Below are positions 9,287 to 16,885 of a stretch of DNA of 64,000 bases, in pieces. Below the pieces are notes generated by a model. It did not search any database. It was not told the origin of the DNA and was given only the letters and a program-made list of their open reading frames with translations. Each line of letters starts with the position of its first letter. Positions within the stretch are counted from its first letter, which is position 1. The DNA comes from Streptomyces albiflavescens (GTDB lineage Bacteria; Actinomycetota; Actinomycetes; Streptomycetales; Streptomycetaceae): positions 372,001 to 436,000 of the forward strand of contig NZ_BMMM01000001.1 of NCBI RefSeq assembly GCF_014645835.1. The letters are read 5' to 3'. Made by a program: the position numbers and the translations under genes.

Positions 9287-9948
9287 GCGGCATCGTGGAG
9301 TCTGCCGGGACCGAGGCGGCACGTCAGCCAACGGGCGGGCAGGGGGGCATGGGCTTGCCGGAGGGGCTCGCCGGGCAGAGCCGAACGGTCCGGCGTGCGC
9401 TGCTGGACGCCGCGCTGGAGGTGTTCACCGAGCGCGGTTACACCGACGCCGGCCTCACCGAGATCGCGGCGCGCTCCGGCATCCCGGTGGGCACCCTCTT
9501 CCAGCATTACGGCGGAAAGCGAGGGCTTTACCTGGCCCTTTGGGAGGAGTTCCGGGAGGAGCAGGAGCGCCTGACCGCAGTCACGTTGGCCTCCGAGCGC
9601 AGCCGTGGTGTGGACGACCCCATCGCTCTCTTCGTGACGGGCGCCAGGGCCTACCTGGAGGGTGCCTGGGACAATCGAAGGCTCGGCAGACTCCTCGTGG
9701 AGGACGATGGCCCCGCGGGCTTCGACGCGCTGCGCCGCCAGTGGGACCGCGCCTGGGTACGGCGCAACGCCCGGCTGCTGGAGGTGGACGAGCGGCGACG
9801 CGCCGGCCGGGTCCGGGTGAGCGTACTGACCACCGTCATCGGAGGGGCGGCGCGTGAACTGGGTGACTGCGGGGACGAGACGGAGGCCCGGGAGATCGTG
9901 GACGAGGTGTGCGGCATCCTGCTCCATCTGTCGGCACCGCCCGGCTGA
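9283..9948 (+). CDS. TetR-family transcriptional regulator
   Basis: 221 residues. The N-terminal TetR HTH is at about residues 28-75 (LLDAALEVFTERGYTDAGLT, then EIAARSGIPVGTLFQHYGGK). GTG 9283 overlaps the TGA of the PucR gene and has GAAGGTGAGG 7 nt upstream, which decides against the TTG at 9277. The C-terminal ligand domain is not assignable. A TetR gene co-transcribed with a PucR gene suggests two-signal control of the transporter island. Confidence 0.85.
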   Translation: MSGIVESAGTEAARQPTGGQGGMGLPEGLAGQSRTVRRALLDAALEVFTERGYTDAGLTEIAARSGIPVGTLFQHYGGKRGLYLALWEEFREEQERLTAVTLASERSRGVDDPIALFVTGARAYLEGAWDNRRLGRLLVEDDGPAGFDALRRQWDRAWVRRNARLLEVDERRRAGRVRVSVLTTVIGGAARELGDCGDETEAREIVDEVCGILLHLSAPPG

Positions 9949-10173
9949 ATCGCCCGGCGCATGGCGGGGGCAAGGGGACCGACCACAGCCCGACGATGAC
10001 CGAGCCCGATCCAGTCGCAGACAGGCGGCCCGGCGAAGTCGACGCCGAGGGTTTCGAACGAGCGGCTCACGCCCCGGCGTCGATTCCGACTGGCCTGCGA
10101 CGCGTCGTACGAACCGATGCTCGCCCCGAAGGCCATGCCATCGACCGACGCGGTGTCGACAGCCGCGCCCGGA

Positions 10174-10866
10174 TCAGCGGTCGCCGGGGAACCGCAGGGC
10201 GTTCGCCCAGAGCCGGGTGACCGTGGACACGAGTTCCTCGAAGTCCAAGGGCGTACCGTCTTCTTGCCGTTCGCCGAGCACGAAGGTGTTGTAGGCCATG
10301 ACGCTGACCATGCCCGACAGCGCACGGGAGGCCATCGTCGGATCGACCTCACGGTCTGCGAAACCCCGGGCCTGCAGGTCGGCGATGCCGCGGGCATTGC
10401 GGCGGATGAACGCGTCGGCGCGCCGGCTTCGGAACTCGCGGAACTCCGGCTCCACTTGTGCGACCTGCTCGAGCAAGGCCATCAGCTTCGCGTTCCGTTT
10501 GTATGCCTCGAGATATGCACGATTGCTCGCCTCGAGTACCGCATAGGGATCGTCGTTACCCTGCACCCGACCCATGCCGGGGTGCATCATGTCCTCCTGC
10601 GCCTCCAGGAGGACGGCGGCAAGCACCTCTTCCTTGTTGGCGAAGTAGGTGTAGAAGGATCCCGCCGCGCATTGAGCCTCTTTGGTGATGTCGGTCAGGC
10701 GGGTGTCGAGGTAGCCCTCCCGTTCGAACACCTTCCGCGCGGCCTTCACCAAAGCGGCCCGCGTCCGTGCTCCCCGCTTCGTCGTAGGCGGCTCGCGAAG
10801 GTGCGAGAGGGGCGCCATGGGCGGTGTCTTCTCGCCGTCGATCTCCTCGTGCGCAGTGGTCTCCAC
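10174..10866 (-). CDS. TetR-family transcriptional regulator (autoregulation likely)
   Basis: About 230 residues. The TetR HTH is at about residues 30-78 (KAARKVFEREGYLDTRLTDI, then CAAGSFYTYFANKEEVL), followed by an all-helical C-terminal domain. The start is uncertain: GTG 10866, GTG 10875 and ATG 10818 are in frame and none has a strong ribosome site. GTG 10866 lies just downstream of the operator-like sequence at 10876-10894. That sequence recurs upstream of the thiolase gene at 13221-13239, so this protein probably controls its own gene and the thiolase unit. FadR/KstR2-like lipid-catabolism control is an inference from context. Confidence 0.85.
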   Translation of the reverse strand: METTAHEEIDGEKTPPMAPLSHLREPPTTKRGARTRAALVKAARKVFEREGYLDTRLTDITKEAQCAAGSFYTYFANKEEVLAAVLLEAQEDMMHPGMGRVQGNDDPYAVLEASNRAYLEAYKRNAKLMALLEQVAQVEPEFREFRSRRADAFIRRNARGIADLQARGFADREVDPTMASRALSGMVSVMAYNTFVLGERQEDGTPLDFEELVSTVTRLWANALRFPGDR

Positions 10867-10875
10867 CCCGCTCAC

Positions 10876-10894
10876 GTTAGTTGAATCCGACGCC
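10876..10894. promoter_or_regulatory. candidate TetR operator, copy 1
   Basis: GTTAGTTGAATCCGACGCC lies immediately upstream of the TetR start. It matches the minus-strand sequence at 13221-13239 in 16 of 19 positions (GTTAGTTGAA, three variable bases, then GACGCC). Only one half-site is evident at this copy. Confidence 0.55.
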
Positions 10895-11030
10895 AGAGTC
10901 ACAAATGCGCAAGGCGAACGGATCCTTCCGGTCGGGCCCTTGGGCAACGCGTCGACGAACCGGGCGCCGGATCTCGCACCGTCTCGCCGGCTGACCGACA
11001 CTGCGCCCGGTCGGTCGATCGGTCGATCGG

Positions 11031-11669
11031 TCAGGCGCTGATCCCGAAGCGTTCGGCGAGTTGGCGACGGGTGTCGGCGGCGCTGGTGTGCAGCACGCCG
11101 CCGATTCCGATCCGTGCCGCTCCGTCGAGGTTCTGCTGCAGATCGTCGATCATCACTGCCTCCTCGGGGTCGATGCCGAGACGTTCACATGCGATCGCGT
11201 ACATCCGTCGGGAGGGCTTGCGGATCCCGACCTCGGCGGAGATGACGACCACATCGGCGACAGCGGCGAGGTCGACGCCGTCGTAGGTTCCGGTACCGAA
11301 CGAATTGGATACGAGGGCAACGGGATGGCCGGCCGCTCGAAGATCGCCGAGCAACGCGAGCATGTCCTGATCGATCGACATTCCCGCTTGCATCCGGGCC
11401 GTGAGCCCCTCGGCCGGAACGAGGGCTCCGTGGGCGCGGAGACGTTCGGCGAATCCTCGCTCGAAGGCCTCGGCGTCGATACGGCCGCACTCGTGGTCGG
11501 CCAGGAGGGTGCGTGATGGCTGGTCCCGGCCGAGGAGGTCCAACGGCAGACGTGGGTCGCCGCCGAGGGAGGCGCCGAACTCGGTGAAGGCCCGCAACAC
11601 ACTGGAGGTGATGACCCCGCCGAAGTCCACCAGGACCGCGGTTCGGGTCTTTTCCACCATGTTCGACAC
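11031..11669 (-). CDS. HAD-superfamily hydrolase (HAD-IA, epoxide-hydrolase/ACAD10-like subgroup)
   Basis: 212 residues. The HAD motifs appear in order: DFGGVI (motif I; the second Asp is replaced by Gly, as in the epoxide-hydrolase/ACAD-linked subgroup), VSNS (motif II), a lysine in GIRKPS (motif III) and MIDD (motif IV). GTG 11669 has GAGAGAGG about 10 nt upstream; ATG 11660 is the alternative. It sits between the thiolase and TetR genes on the same strand (gaps of 137 and 206 bp). Substrate unknown; a role in CoA-linked lipid or hydroxy-acid metabolism is plausible from the neighbours. Confidence 0.82.
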   Translation of the reverse strand: MSNMVEKTRTAVLVDFGGVITSSVLRAFTEFGASLGGDPRLPLDLLGRDQPSRTLLADHECGRIDAEAFERGFAERLRAHGALVPAEGLTARMQAGMSIDQDMLALLGDLRAAGHPVALVSNSFGTGTYDGVDLAAVADVVVISAEVGIRKPSRRMYAIACERLGIDPEEAVMIDDLQQNLDGAARIGIGGVLHTSAADTRRQLAERFGISA

Positions 11670-11806
11670 GGTATCCAAGCCTCTCTCTCGTGGTTGGCCT
11701 ACCGTCGACCATGCGACGGCAGCCATGTTTCGTCGGCTCTCATGAAGTGCCTCAAGTGCCGCGCCCCGGCCGGACCTTGCCGCCCGTATCCAGAGGGATG
11801 CCGAGC

Positions 11807-13006
11807 TCAGGCGACCTCGAACAGTCCGGCTGCGCCCATTCCGCCGCCGACGCACATCGAGATCACCACATACCGGACCCCTCGCCGCTTGCCCTCGATG
11901 AGTGCATGCCCCACCAGGCGGGCACCGGTCATTCCGTACGGATGACCGACCGAGATCGCGCCGCCATTGACGTTGAACCGCTCCGGGTCGATGTGCAGTT
12001 CGTCGCGGCAGTACAGCGCCTGGGAGGCGAACGCCTCGTTGAGTTCCCACAGGCCGATGTCGTCGATGGTGAGGTTGTGCTGCTTCAGCAGTTTCGGAAT
12101 GGCGAACACCGGGCCGATGCCCATCTCCTCCGGCCCGCAACCGGCAACGGTCATGCCCCGGTAGACGCCCAGCGGTTCCAGTCCGCGGCGCTCTGCCTCC
12201 TTCGACTCCATCAACACCGACGCCGAAGCGCCGTCCGACAACTGCGAGGAGTTGCCCGCCGTCACGCTGGAATGCGCGCTCACCTGACCGTCGGGCAGCA
12301 CGGGCGCCAACCCGGCCAGGCCTTCGAGCGTCGTCGACGCGCGGTTGCCCTCGTCCCGGGTCAGGGTGACCTCCTCGTCCCGCACCTCCCCGGACTGCTT
12401 GTCGGGGACTTTCTTGACGCTGTTGAGCGCGACGATCTCCCGGTCGAACAGGCCTGCCTCCTGCGCCGCCGCGGTGCGCTGCTGTGACACCAGCGCGAAC
12501 TCGTCCTGGCGTTCCCGGCTCACGCCGTAGCGTTCGGCGACGATCTCCGCCGTCTGCAACATCGGCATGTAGATACTCGGCTTGTGCTCGACCAGCCAGG
12601 GATCCGCCATGCGGTGGGTGTTCATGTGGTCGTTCTGCACCAAGGAGATCGACTCGACACCGCCGCCTACAGCGATCTCCATGCCGTCCGCGACAATCTG
12701 CTTGGCGGCCGTCGCGATGGCCATCAGGCCAGACGAGCACTGCCGGTCGATCGACATCCCCGACACGGTGTCCGGAAGTCCGGCACGGAGAGCGGCCTGA
12801 CGCGCGACGTTGCCACCGGAGGACCCCTGCTGCACGGCGCAGCCGAAGATCACATCCTCGACCTCGCCTCCCTCGAGCCCGGCGCGCCGTACGGCGTGCG
12901 ACAGGGCATGGGCGGCGAGTTCCTGCGCCTGGGTGTCGTTGAACGCGCCGCGGTAAGCCTTTCCGATCGGCGTCCGTGCCGTCGAAACGATGACTGCTTC
13001 CCTCAT
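11807..13006 (-). CDS. acetyl-CoA C-acyltransferase (thiolase)
   Basis: 399 residues, full length. The nucleophile Cys90 lies in IDRQCSSG, the catalytic His355 in [12 protein letters not shown] and the second Cys385 in [12 protein letters not shown]. The N-terminus [15 protein letters not shown] is typical of degradative thiolases. It catalyses CoA-dependent cleavage of 3-ketoacyl-CoA, or acetoacetyl-CoA formation. Its upstream region holds a palindromic operator candidate shared with the TetR gene, so it is probably repressed by that TetR. Confidence 0.93.
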   Translation of the reverse strand: MREAVIVSTARTPIGKAYRGAFNDTQAQELAAHALSHAVRRAGLEGGEVEDVIFGCAVQQGSSGGNVARQAALRAGLPDTVSGMSIDRQCSSGLMAIATAAKQIVADGMEIAVGGGVESISLVQNDHMNTHRMADPWLVEHKPSIYMPMLQTAEIVAERYGVSRERQDEFALVSQQRTAAAQEAGLFDREIVALNSVKKVPDKQSGEVRDEEVTLTRDEGNRASTTLEGLAGLAPVLPDGQVSAHSSVTAGNSSQLSDGASASVLMESKEAERRGLEPLGVYRGMTVAGCGPEEMGIGPVFAIPKLLKQHNLTIDDIGLWELNEAFASQALYCRDELHIDPERFNVNGGAISVGHPYGMTGARLVGHALIEGKRRGVRYVVISMCVGGGMGAAGLFEVA

Positions 13007-13209
13007 GTCGCCTCACTGTTTCCTGTTGGTCCGGTTCGTCCCGGGAGCTTCGGAGCCGGAATTCCGAGCTCCGTGAGCCGGGCTCGACGCCGGTAGGCGA
13101 TGCCGAGCGCCAACTGCGGTGCGGTGAGGGCTCATTGACCGCCTCCCCCGGTGACCGATGACGTCAGCCATGGCCTCAGGGGGACGGGAGTCGGCCTCCG
13201 AACCGGTTA

Positions 13210-13239
13210 TAGTTGAATTCGGCGTCATGTTCAACTAAC
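13210..13239. promoter_or_regulatory. candidate TetR operator, copy 2 (inverted repeat upstream of thiolase)
   Basis: TAGTTGAA (13210-13217) and TTCAACTA (13230-13237) form perfect 8-bp arms 12 bp apart. Read on the minus strand, 13239-13221 gives GTTAGTTGAACATGACGCC, nearly identical to the sequence before the TetR gene at 10876. Confidence 0.6.
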
Positions 13240-13314
13240 CCCTCTCGGAGGCTCGGGCAGCGTGATGTCACCGCCCGACACGAAGGGCGCCGAAGCACCG
13301 TGCACAACTGCTGT

Positions 13315-13330
13315 TGAGGGCATGCCCTCA
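13315..13330. promoter_or_regulatory. perfect 16-bp palindrome upstream of hydrolase promoter
   Basis: TGAGGGCATGCCCTCA is fully self-complementary and ends 11 bp before a TTGACA hexamer (13342-13347). It could be an activator or repressor site for the alpha/beta-hydrolase unit. The binding protein is unknown. Confidence 0.4.
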
Positions 13331-13369
13331 TGCTCGCGGCCTTGACATCGCGATTCCCTACCTGAAGGC

Positions 13370-13385
13370 TACCGACCAGTCGGTA
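13370..13385. promoter_or_regulatory. TetR-type operator at hydrolase gene start
   Basis: TACCGAC, CA, GTCGGTA: perfect 7-bp arms with a 2-bp centre, typical of TetR-family operators. It lies about 23 bp downstream of TTGACA (13342-13347) and ends just before the GTG start at 13400, so a bound repressor would block transcription of the hydrolase gene. Confidence 0.6.
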
Positions 13386-13399
13386 TGAAGAGGTGGATC

Positions 13400-14281
13400 G
13401 TGACCGAGCTGAGCATCTCCACCGGTGCGGGCGTATTCCACGCGATCGTGGCCGGTCCGCCCGAGGGCCGCCCGGTGCTGCTGCTGCACGGTTTCCCGCA
13501 GACGGGGCTGACGTGGCAACGGCAGATCGCGGCGTTGGCCGCGCACGGCTACCGGGTGGTGGCGCCCGACCAGCGCGGGTACTCACCCGGCGCCCGCCCC
13601 CAGCGGCCCGAGGACTACCGCATCAGCCTTCTCGTCGACGATGTGGTCGCGATCACGGAGGAACTGGGCTGGACGGCGTTCGACCTGGTCGGCCACGACT
13701 GGGGTGGCGCGGTGGCCTGGTGGACCGCTGACGCCCACCCCAGCCGCGTACGCACCCTGACGGTTGTCTCGACACCTCACCCCGGCGCTCTGGCCACCGC
13801 CCTGCGCACCGACAAGGACCAGCGCGAGCGCTCGCACTACATGATCGACTGGCGCGAAACGCCCGCGACCGAAGAGCGCATGCTGGCCCATGATGCCCTG
13901 GAGCTTCGCGCCCTCTACGCCGGAAAGGTCCCGCAGGACAGTGCCGAGGCCTATGTGCGGCACCTGTCCCGGCCAGGCGCTCTCACCGCTGCGCTGAACT
14001 GGTACCGGGCAGGCCGCCCCGACGGCGCGATCGGCGTCATCGACGTGCCCACGCTGTACATCTGGAGCACGGAGGACAGCGCGTTCGGCGCGGCGGCGGC
14101 ACAGGAGACCGGACGGTGGGTCAACGGGCCGTACCGGTTCGAGACCCTCCAGGGCGTCAGCCACTGGGTCCCCGAGGAGGCGCCCGAAACGCTGAGCCGG
14201 CTGCTGCTCGAACACCTGCGAGCGCACGGCGAGTACGGAACCGCAGCGAGTATCCCGTTCGCCGACTCTCCGAAGAGGTGA
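13400..14281 (+). CDS. alpha/beta hydrolase, epoxide-hydrolase-like
   Basis: 293 residues. The oxyanion motif HGFPQTGLTW is at about residues 30-39 and the nucleophile is Asp100 in GHDWGG, as in epoxide hydrolases and haloalkane dehalogenases rather than serine lipases. The late GVSHWVPEEAPE supplies the catalytic His. GTG 13400 has AGAGGTGG 4-6 nt upstream. The ATG at 13385 is in frame but overlaps the palindrome and has no ribosome site, so GTG is preferred. The next gene follows after 2 bp. Confidence 0.85.
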   Translation: MTELSISTGAGVFHAIVAGPPEGRPVLLLHGFPQTGLTWQRQIAALAAHGYRVVAPDQRGYSPGARPQRPEDYRISLLVDDVVAITEELGWTAFDLVGHDWGGAVAWWTADAHPSRVRTLTVVSTPHPGALATALRTDKDQRERSHYMIDWRETPATEERMLAHDALELRALYAGKVPQDSAEAYVRHLSRPGALTAALNWYRAGRPDGAIGVIDVPTLYIWSTEDSAFGAAAAQETGRWVNGPYRFETLQGVSHWVPEEAPETLSRLLLEHLRAHGEYGTAASIPFADSPKR

Positions 14282-14283
14282 CC

Positions 14284-15105
14284 ATGAAGACAGCGCACGC
14301 GGCCTGGCGCCGACTGGAGCCCGTACACGGCATGATCTATTTCGTTCCCGAGGCAAGGCGACGGTACGCGGACCTCGGACTGAGCGGACGCGCCGGGTAC
14401 TTCACCTCCCGGAGTGCCGCGTTCGGCCGAGCATCCGCCGAGCTGGTCATCTCGACCTTCTACAACTTCAACCCCGATTTCGTACGGCAGGCGGTCGACC
14501 GGGCCTGGGACGCAACGGCGCCGCAGAAGGTGCTCGAAGCTCGGTACGCCGCCGCGGGCGAAGCCCTGCGGCGGGCGGGCATCCACGAGCTGCCCGACTT
14601 GGACGAGGTCCTCGCGCTGACCCGCCGAGCCGCCGAGGCGGCCTGCGAACATCCGCAGGGCCGCCCGCTGTTCGCCGCGCATGCCGCTCTGCCTTGGCCG
14701 GAGGAGCCGGTGCTGCAGCTGTGGCACGCCCAGACGCTGCTCCGGGAGTTCCGTGGAGACGGCCATGTCGCGTGCCTGCTGAGCGAGGGCGTCGGGGGCT
14801 TGGAAGCCCTGATTCTGCACGCCGCCACCGGTGAGGTTCCCGTCGACTTCCTCAAGGCGAGCCGCGCATGGCCCGAGGAGGAGTGGGCCGGCACCCAGGA
14901 GCGCCTACGCAAGCGAGGTCTCCTCGACGGCGACTCCCTCAGTTCGGAAGGTGTCATCCTGCGCCGGCACATCGAGGACCGCACCGACCGCCTGGCCCTT
15001 CCCGCCTACGCCGCACTGGGTGACGCCGGCTGTGAGCGTCTCGCCGAACTCGCGAGCCCGTTCGGCCGCGCCGTGGTCGAAGCCGGCCTTCTCAAGCTCG
15101 GCTGA
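14284..15105 (+). CDS. SCO6745-like (SalK-type) protein
   Basis: 273 residues. It resembles the actinobacterial SCO6745/SalK-like family: an N-terminal WRRLEPVHGMIYFVPEARRR segment, then SGRAGYFTSRSAAFGRASAE and STFYNFNPDFVRQAVDRAW. The family is predicted to be helical with an HTH-like C-terminal part and is of unknown function. AAGAGG before ATG 14284 overlaps the end of the hydrolase gene, so the two are co-translated. Family recognition is by memory of conserved segments. Confidence 0.75.
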   Translation: MKTAHAAWRRLEPVHGMIYFVPEARRRYADLGLSGRAGYFTSRSAAFGRASAELVISTFYNFNPDFVRQAVDRAWDATAPQKVLEARYAAAGEALRRAGIHELPDLDEVLALTRRAAEAACEHPQGRPLFAAHAALPWPEEPVLQLWHAQTLLREFRGDGHVACLLSEGVGGLEALILHAATGEVPVDFLKASRAWPEEEWAGTQERLRKRGLLDGDSLSSEGVILRRHIEDRTDRLALPAYAALGDAGCERLAELASPFGRAVVEAGLLKLG

Positions 15106-15119
15106 CCGGGCCTCTTTCC

Positions 15120-15290
15120 CTCCTTCCGCCGCGTGCGCAATCTGCTGGAGCTGGTGGTCATGGCCGGCGAGGTCGTGCTCTCGCCCGGCTTGAGAACGAC
15201 CGCCGCACCGACCTCCTCACCGAGATCGGCGTTGGGAAGGCCGATGACCGCGGCGTCGGCGACCGACGGATGCTCGCCGTCTTCGTTTGA
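15120..15290 (-). pseudogene. remnant of an acyl-CoA synthetase C-terminal domain
   Basis: On the minus strand, 15272-15183 translates to HPSVADAAVIGLPNADLGEE followed by VGAAVVLKPG. This is the characteristic C-terminal segment of AMP-binding acyl-CoA ligases (H-P-x-V-x-x-A-A-V-I-G-x-P). No start, adenylation core or catalytic lysine region remains, and the reading dissolves after KPG. The rest of 15106-15443 holds nothing else recognisable. It is probably the last trace of a fatty-acid or aromatic-acid CoA ligase that belonged with the thiolase neighbourhood. Confidence 0.7.
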
Positions 15291-15443
15291 GCCACCTATC
15301 CGAGCCTTCGAGGGTGGGCATGGGGACAGCACGCACAGCCTGGCCCCGAACTATGTTGTCCCACCACATGTGCGCCCGACCTGCATGTTCCTACCGTGTG
15401 CCCACACGTACCCGTCCCCACCGCACACGAGGAAGTGGCGCAC

Positions 15444-16829
15444 ATGGCCTCAGCAGCATCCGCTCCCCCGACCCCCGCCAATCTCAAGCGCATCGTCGCC
15501 GCCAGCCTCATCGGCACCACCATCGAGTGGTACGACTTCTTCCTCTACGGCTCGGCCGCCGCCCTTGTGTTCAACAAGCTGTTCTTCCCGGAATCCGACC
15601 CGCTCGTCGGCACGCTGTTGTCGTTCCTGACGTACGCGGTGGGGTTCGCGGCGCGGCCTCTGGGCGCGCTCGTCTTCGGGCATTACGGCGACCGGCTGGG
15701 CCGTAAGAAGCTGCTGGTGCTGAGCCTGCTGCTGATGGGCGGCGCGACGTTCGCGATCGGTCTGCTCCCCACGTACGCGACCGTCGGCGCGGCCGCCCCC
15801 GTGCTGCTGACCACGTTGCGCCTGGTGCAGGGCTTCGCGCTGGGCGGTGAGTGGGGCGGCGCCGTCCTGCTGGTGTCCGAGCACGGTGACGCCAAGCGGC
15901 GCGGGTTCTGGGCCTCGTGGCCGCAGACCGGGGCACCCGCCGGGCAGCTCCTGGCAACCGGTGTGCTCTCGCTGCTGACCGCCACGCTGTCGGACGACGC
16001 CTTCGGCTCCTGGGGCTGGCGCATCCCGTTCCTGCTCTCCGGCGTCCTGGTGATGGTCGGTTTGTGGATACGTCTTTCTGTCGATGAATCGCCCGTGTTC
16101 AAGCAGGCGTTGGCGCACGCCGAGGCCCGCAGGACAGCACGAGACGCGGAGCCTGAGAAGATGCCGCTGGTCTCGGTGCTGCGCCACCACTGGCGTGATG
16201 TGCTCGTCGCGATGGGCGCCCGCATGGCGGAGAACATCAGCTACTACGTGATCACCGCCTTCATCCTCGTGTACGCCACCACGTCGGCCGGCGTCTCCAA
16301 GCAGACGGCCCTCAACGCGGTGCTCATCGCCTCCGCCGTGCACTTCGCCGTCATCCCGGCCTGGGGCGCGCTCTCGGACCGGGTCGGCCGTCGGCCCGTC
16401 TATCTGCTGGGCGCCGCGGGAGTCGGCCTGTGGATGTTCCCGTTCTTCTCCCTCATCGACACCGGCGGCTTCGGGAACCTGGTGCTCGCCGTCACTGTCG
16501 GTCTCGTCCTGCACGGCGCGATGTACGCGCCCCAAGCCGCCTTCTTCTCCGAGATGTTCGCGACCCGCATGCGCTACTCGGGTGCCTCCATCGGCGCCCA
16601 GTTCGCCTCGGTCGCGGCGGGCGCGCCCGCACCGCTCATCGCGACGGCTCTGCTGGCCGAGTACGACAGCGCCACACCGATCGCCCTGTATGTGATCGCG
16701 GCGGCCGTCCTGACACTGATCGCGGTGGGAGTCGCCAAGGAGACACGCGACCGCGACCTGACGGAGGTCGAGTCCCCGGCCGACGAGCGGCCGACGGCGG
16801 CCCCGGCCGCGGACGCGCGCACCGTCTGA
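15444..16829 (+). CDS. MFS transporter, metabolite:H+ symporter (MHS) family
   Basis: 461 residues with about 12 membrane segments. The MHS hallmarks are clear: IGTTIEWYDFFLYGSAAAL near the N-terminus, GHYGDRLGRKKLLVLSLLLM in loop 2-3, and RLVQGFALGGEWGGAVLL. ATG 15444 has GAGGAAG 9 nt upstream. MHS proteins take up organic acids, shikimate, proline/betaine or similar. The next genes (GAF-PucR regulator and 3-hydroxybutyrate dehydrogenase) suggest a hydroxy- or keto-acid, which is inference. Confidence 0.92.
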   Translation: MASAASAPPTPANLKRIVAASLIGTTIEWYDFFLYGSAAALVFNKLFFPESDPLVGTLLSFLTYAVGFAARPLGALVFGHYGDRLGRKKLLVLSLLLMGGATFAIGLLPTYATVGAAAPVLLTTLRLVQGFALGGEWGGAVLLVSEHGDAKRRGFWASWPQTGAPAGQLLATGVLSLLTATLSDDAFGSWGWRIPFLLSGVLVMVGLWIRLSVDESPVFKQALAHAEARRTARDAEPEKMPLVSVLRHHWRDVLVAMGARMAENISYYVITAFILVYATTSAGVSKQTALNAVLIASAVHFAVIPAWGALSDRVGRRPVYLLGAAGVGLWMFPFFSLIDTGGFGNLVLAVTVGLVLHGAMYAPQAAFFSEMFATRMRYSGASIGAQFASVAAGAPAPLIATALLAEYDSATPIALYVIAAAVLTLIAVGVAKETRDRDLTEVESPADERPTAAPAADARTV

Positions 16830-16844
16830 CCCTCTGGTCCCCTT

Positions 16845-16885
16845 CACTGACCCCCGCAGGCGGATGACGCGTGCGGGGGTCAGTG
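16845..16885. terminator. bidirectional terminator, 14-bp perfect stem
   Basis: CACTGACCCCCGCA (16845-16858) pairs exactly with TGCGGGGGTCAGTG (16872-16885) around a 13-nt loop. It lies between the convergent MHS transporter and PucR-type genes and overlaps the stop of the latter. Confidence 0.85.

Larger units (their letters stand above)
13007..13399. other. divergent intergenic region carrying three palindromes
   Basis: About 390 bp with no convincing gene, between the thiolase (minus) and alpha/beta-hydrolase (plus) genes. It contains the inverted repeat at 13210-13237, a perfect 16-bp palindrome at 13315-13330, a TTGACA hexamer at 13342-13347 and the palindrome at 13370-13385. All three are listed separately. 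An open frame on the minus strand at 13013-13234 has no recognisable content. Confidence 0.6.

Noticed and set aside
9949..10173. Minus-strand reading with protein-like text (VDGMAFGASIGSYDASQ) between the two TetR genes
   Set aside because: No start, no family recognised and disrupted on both sides; could be a decayed gene but not supportable.
13013..13234. Minus-strand open frame upstream of the thiolase gene
   Set aside because: No ribosome site, no known pattern, and it covers the operator palindrome.
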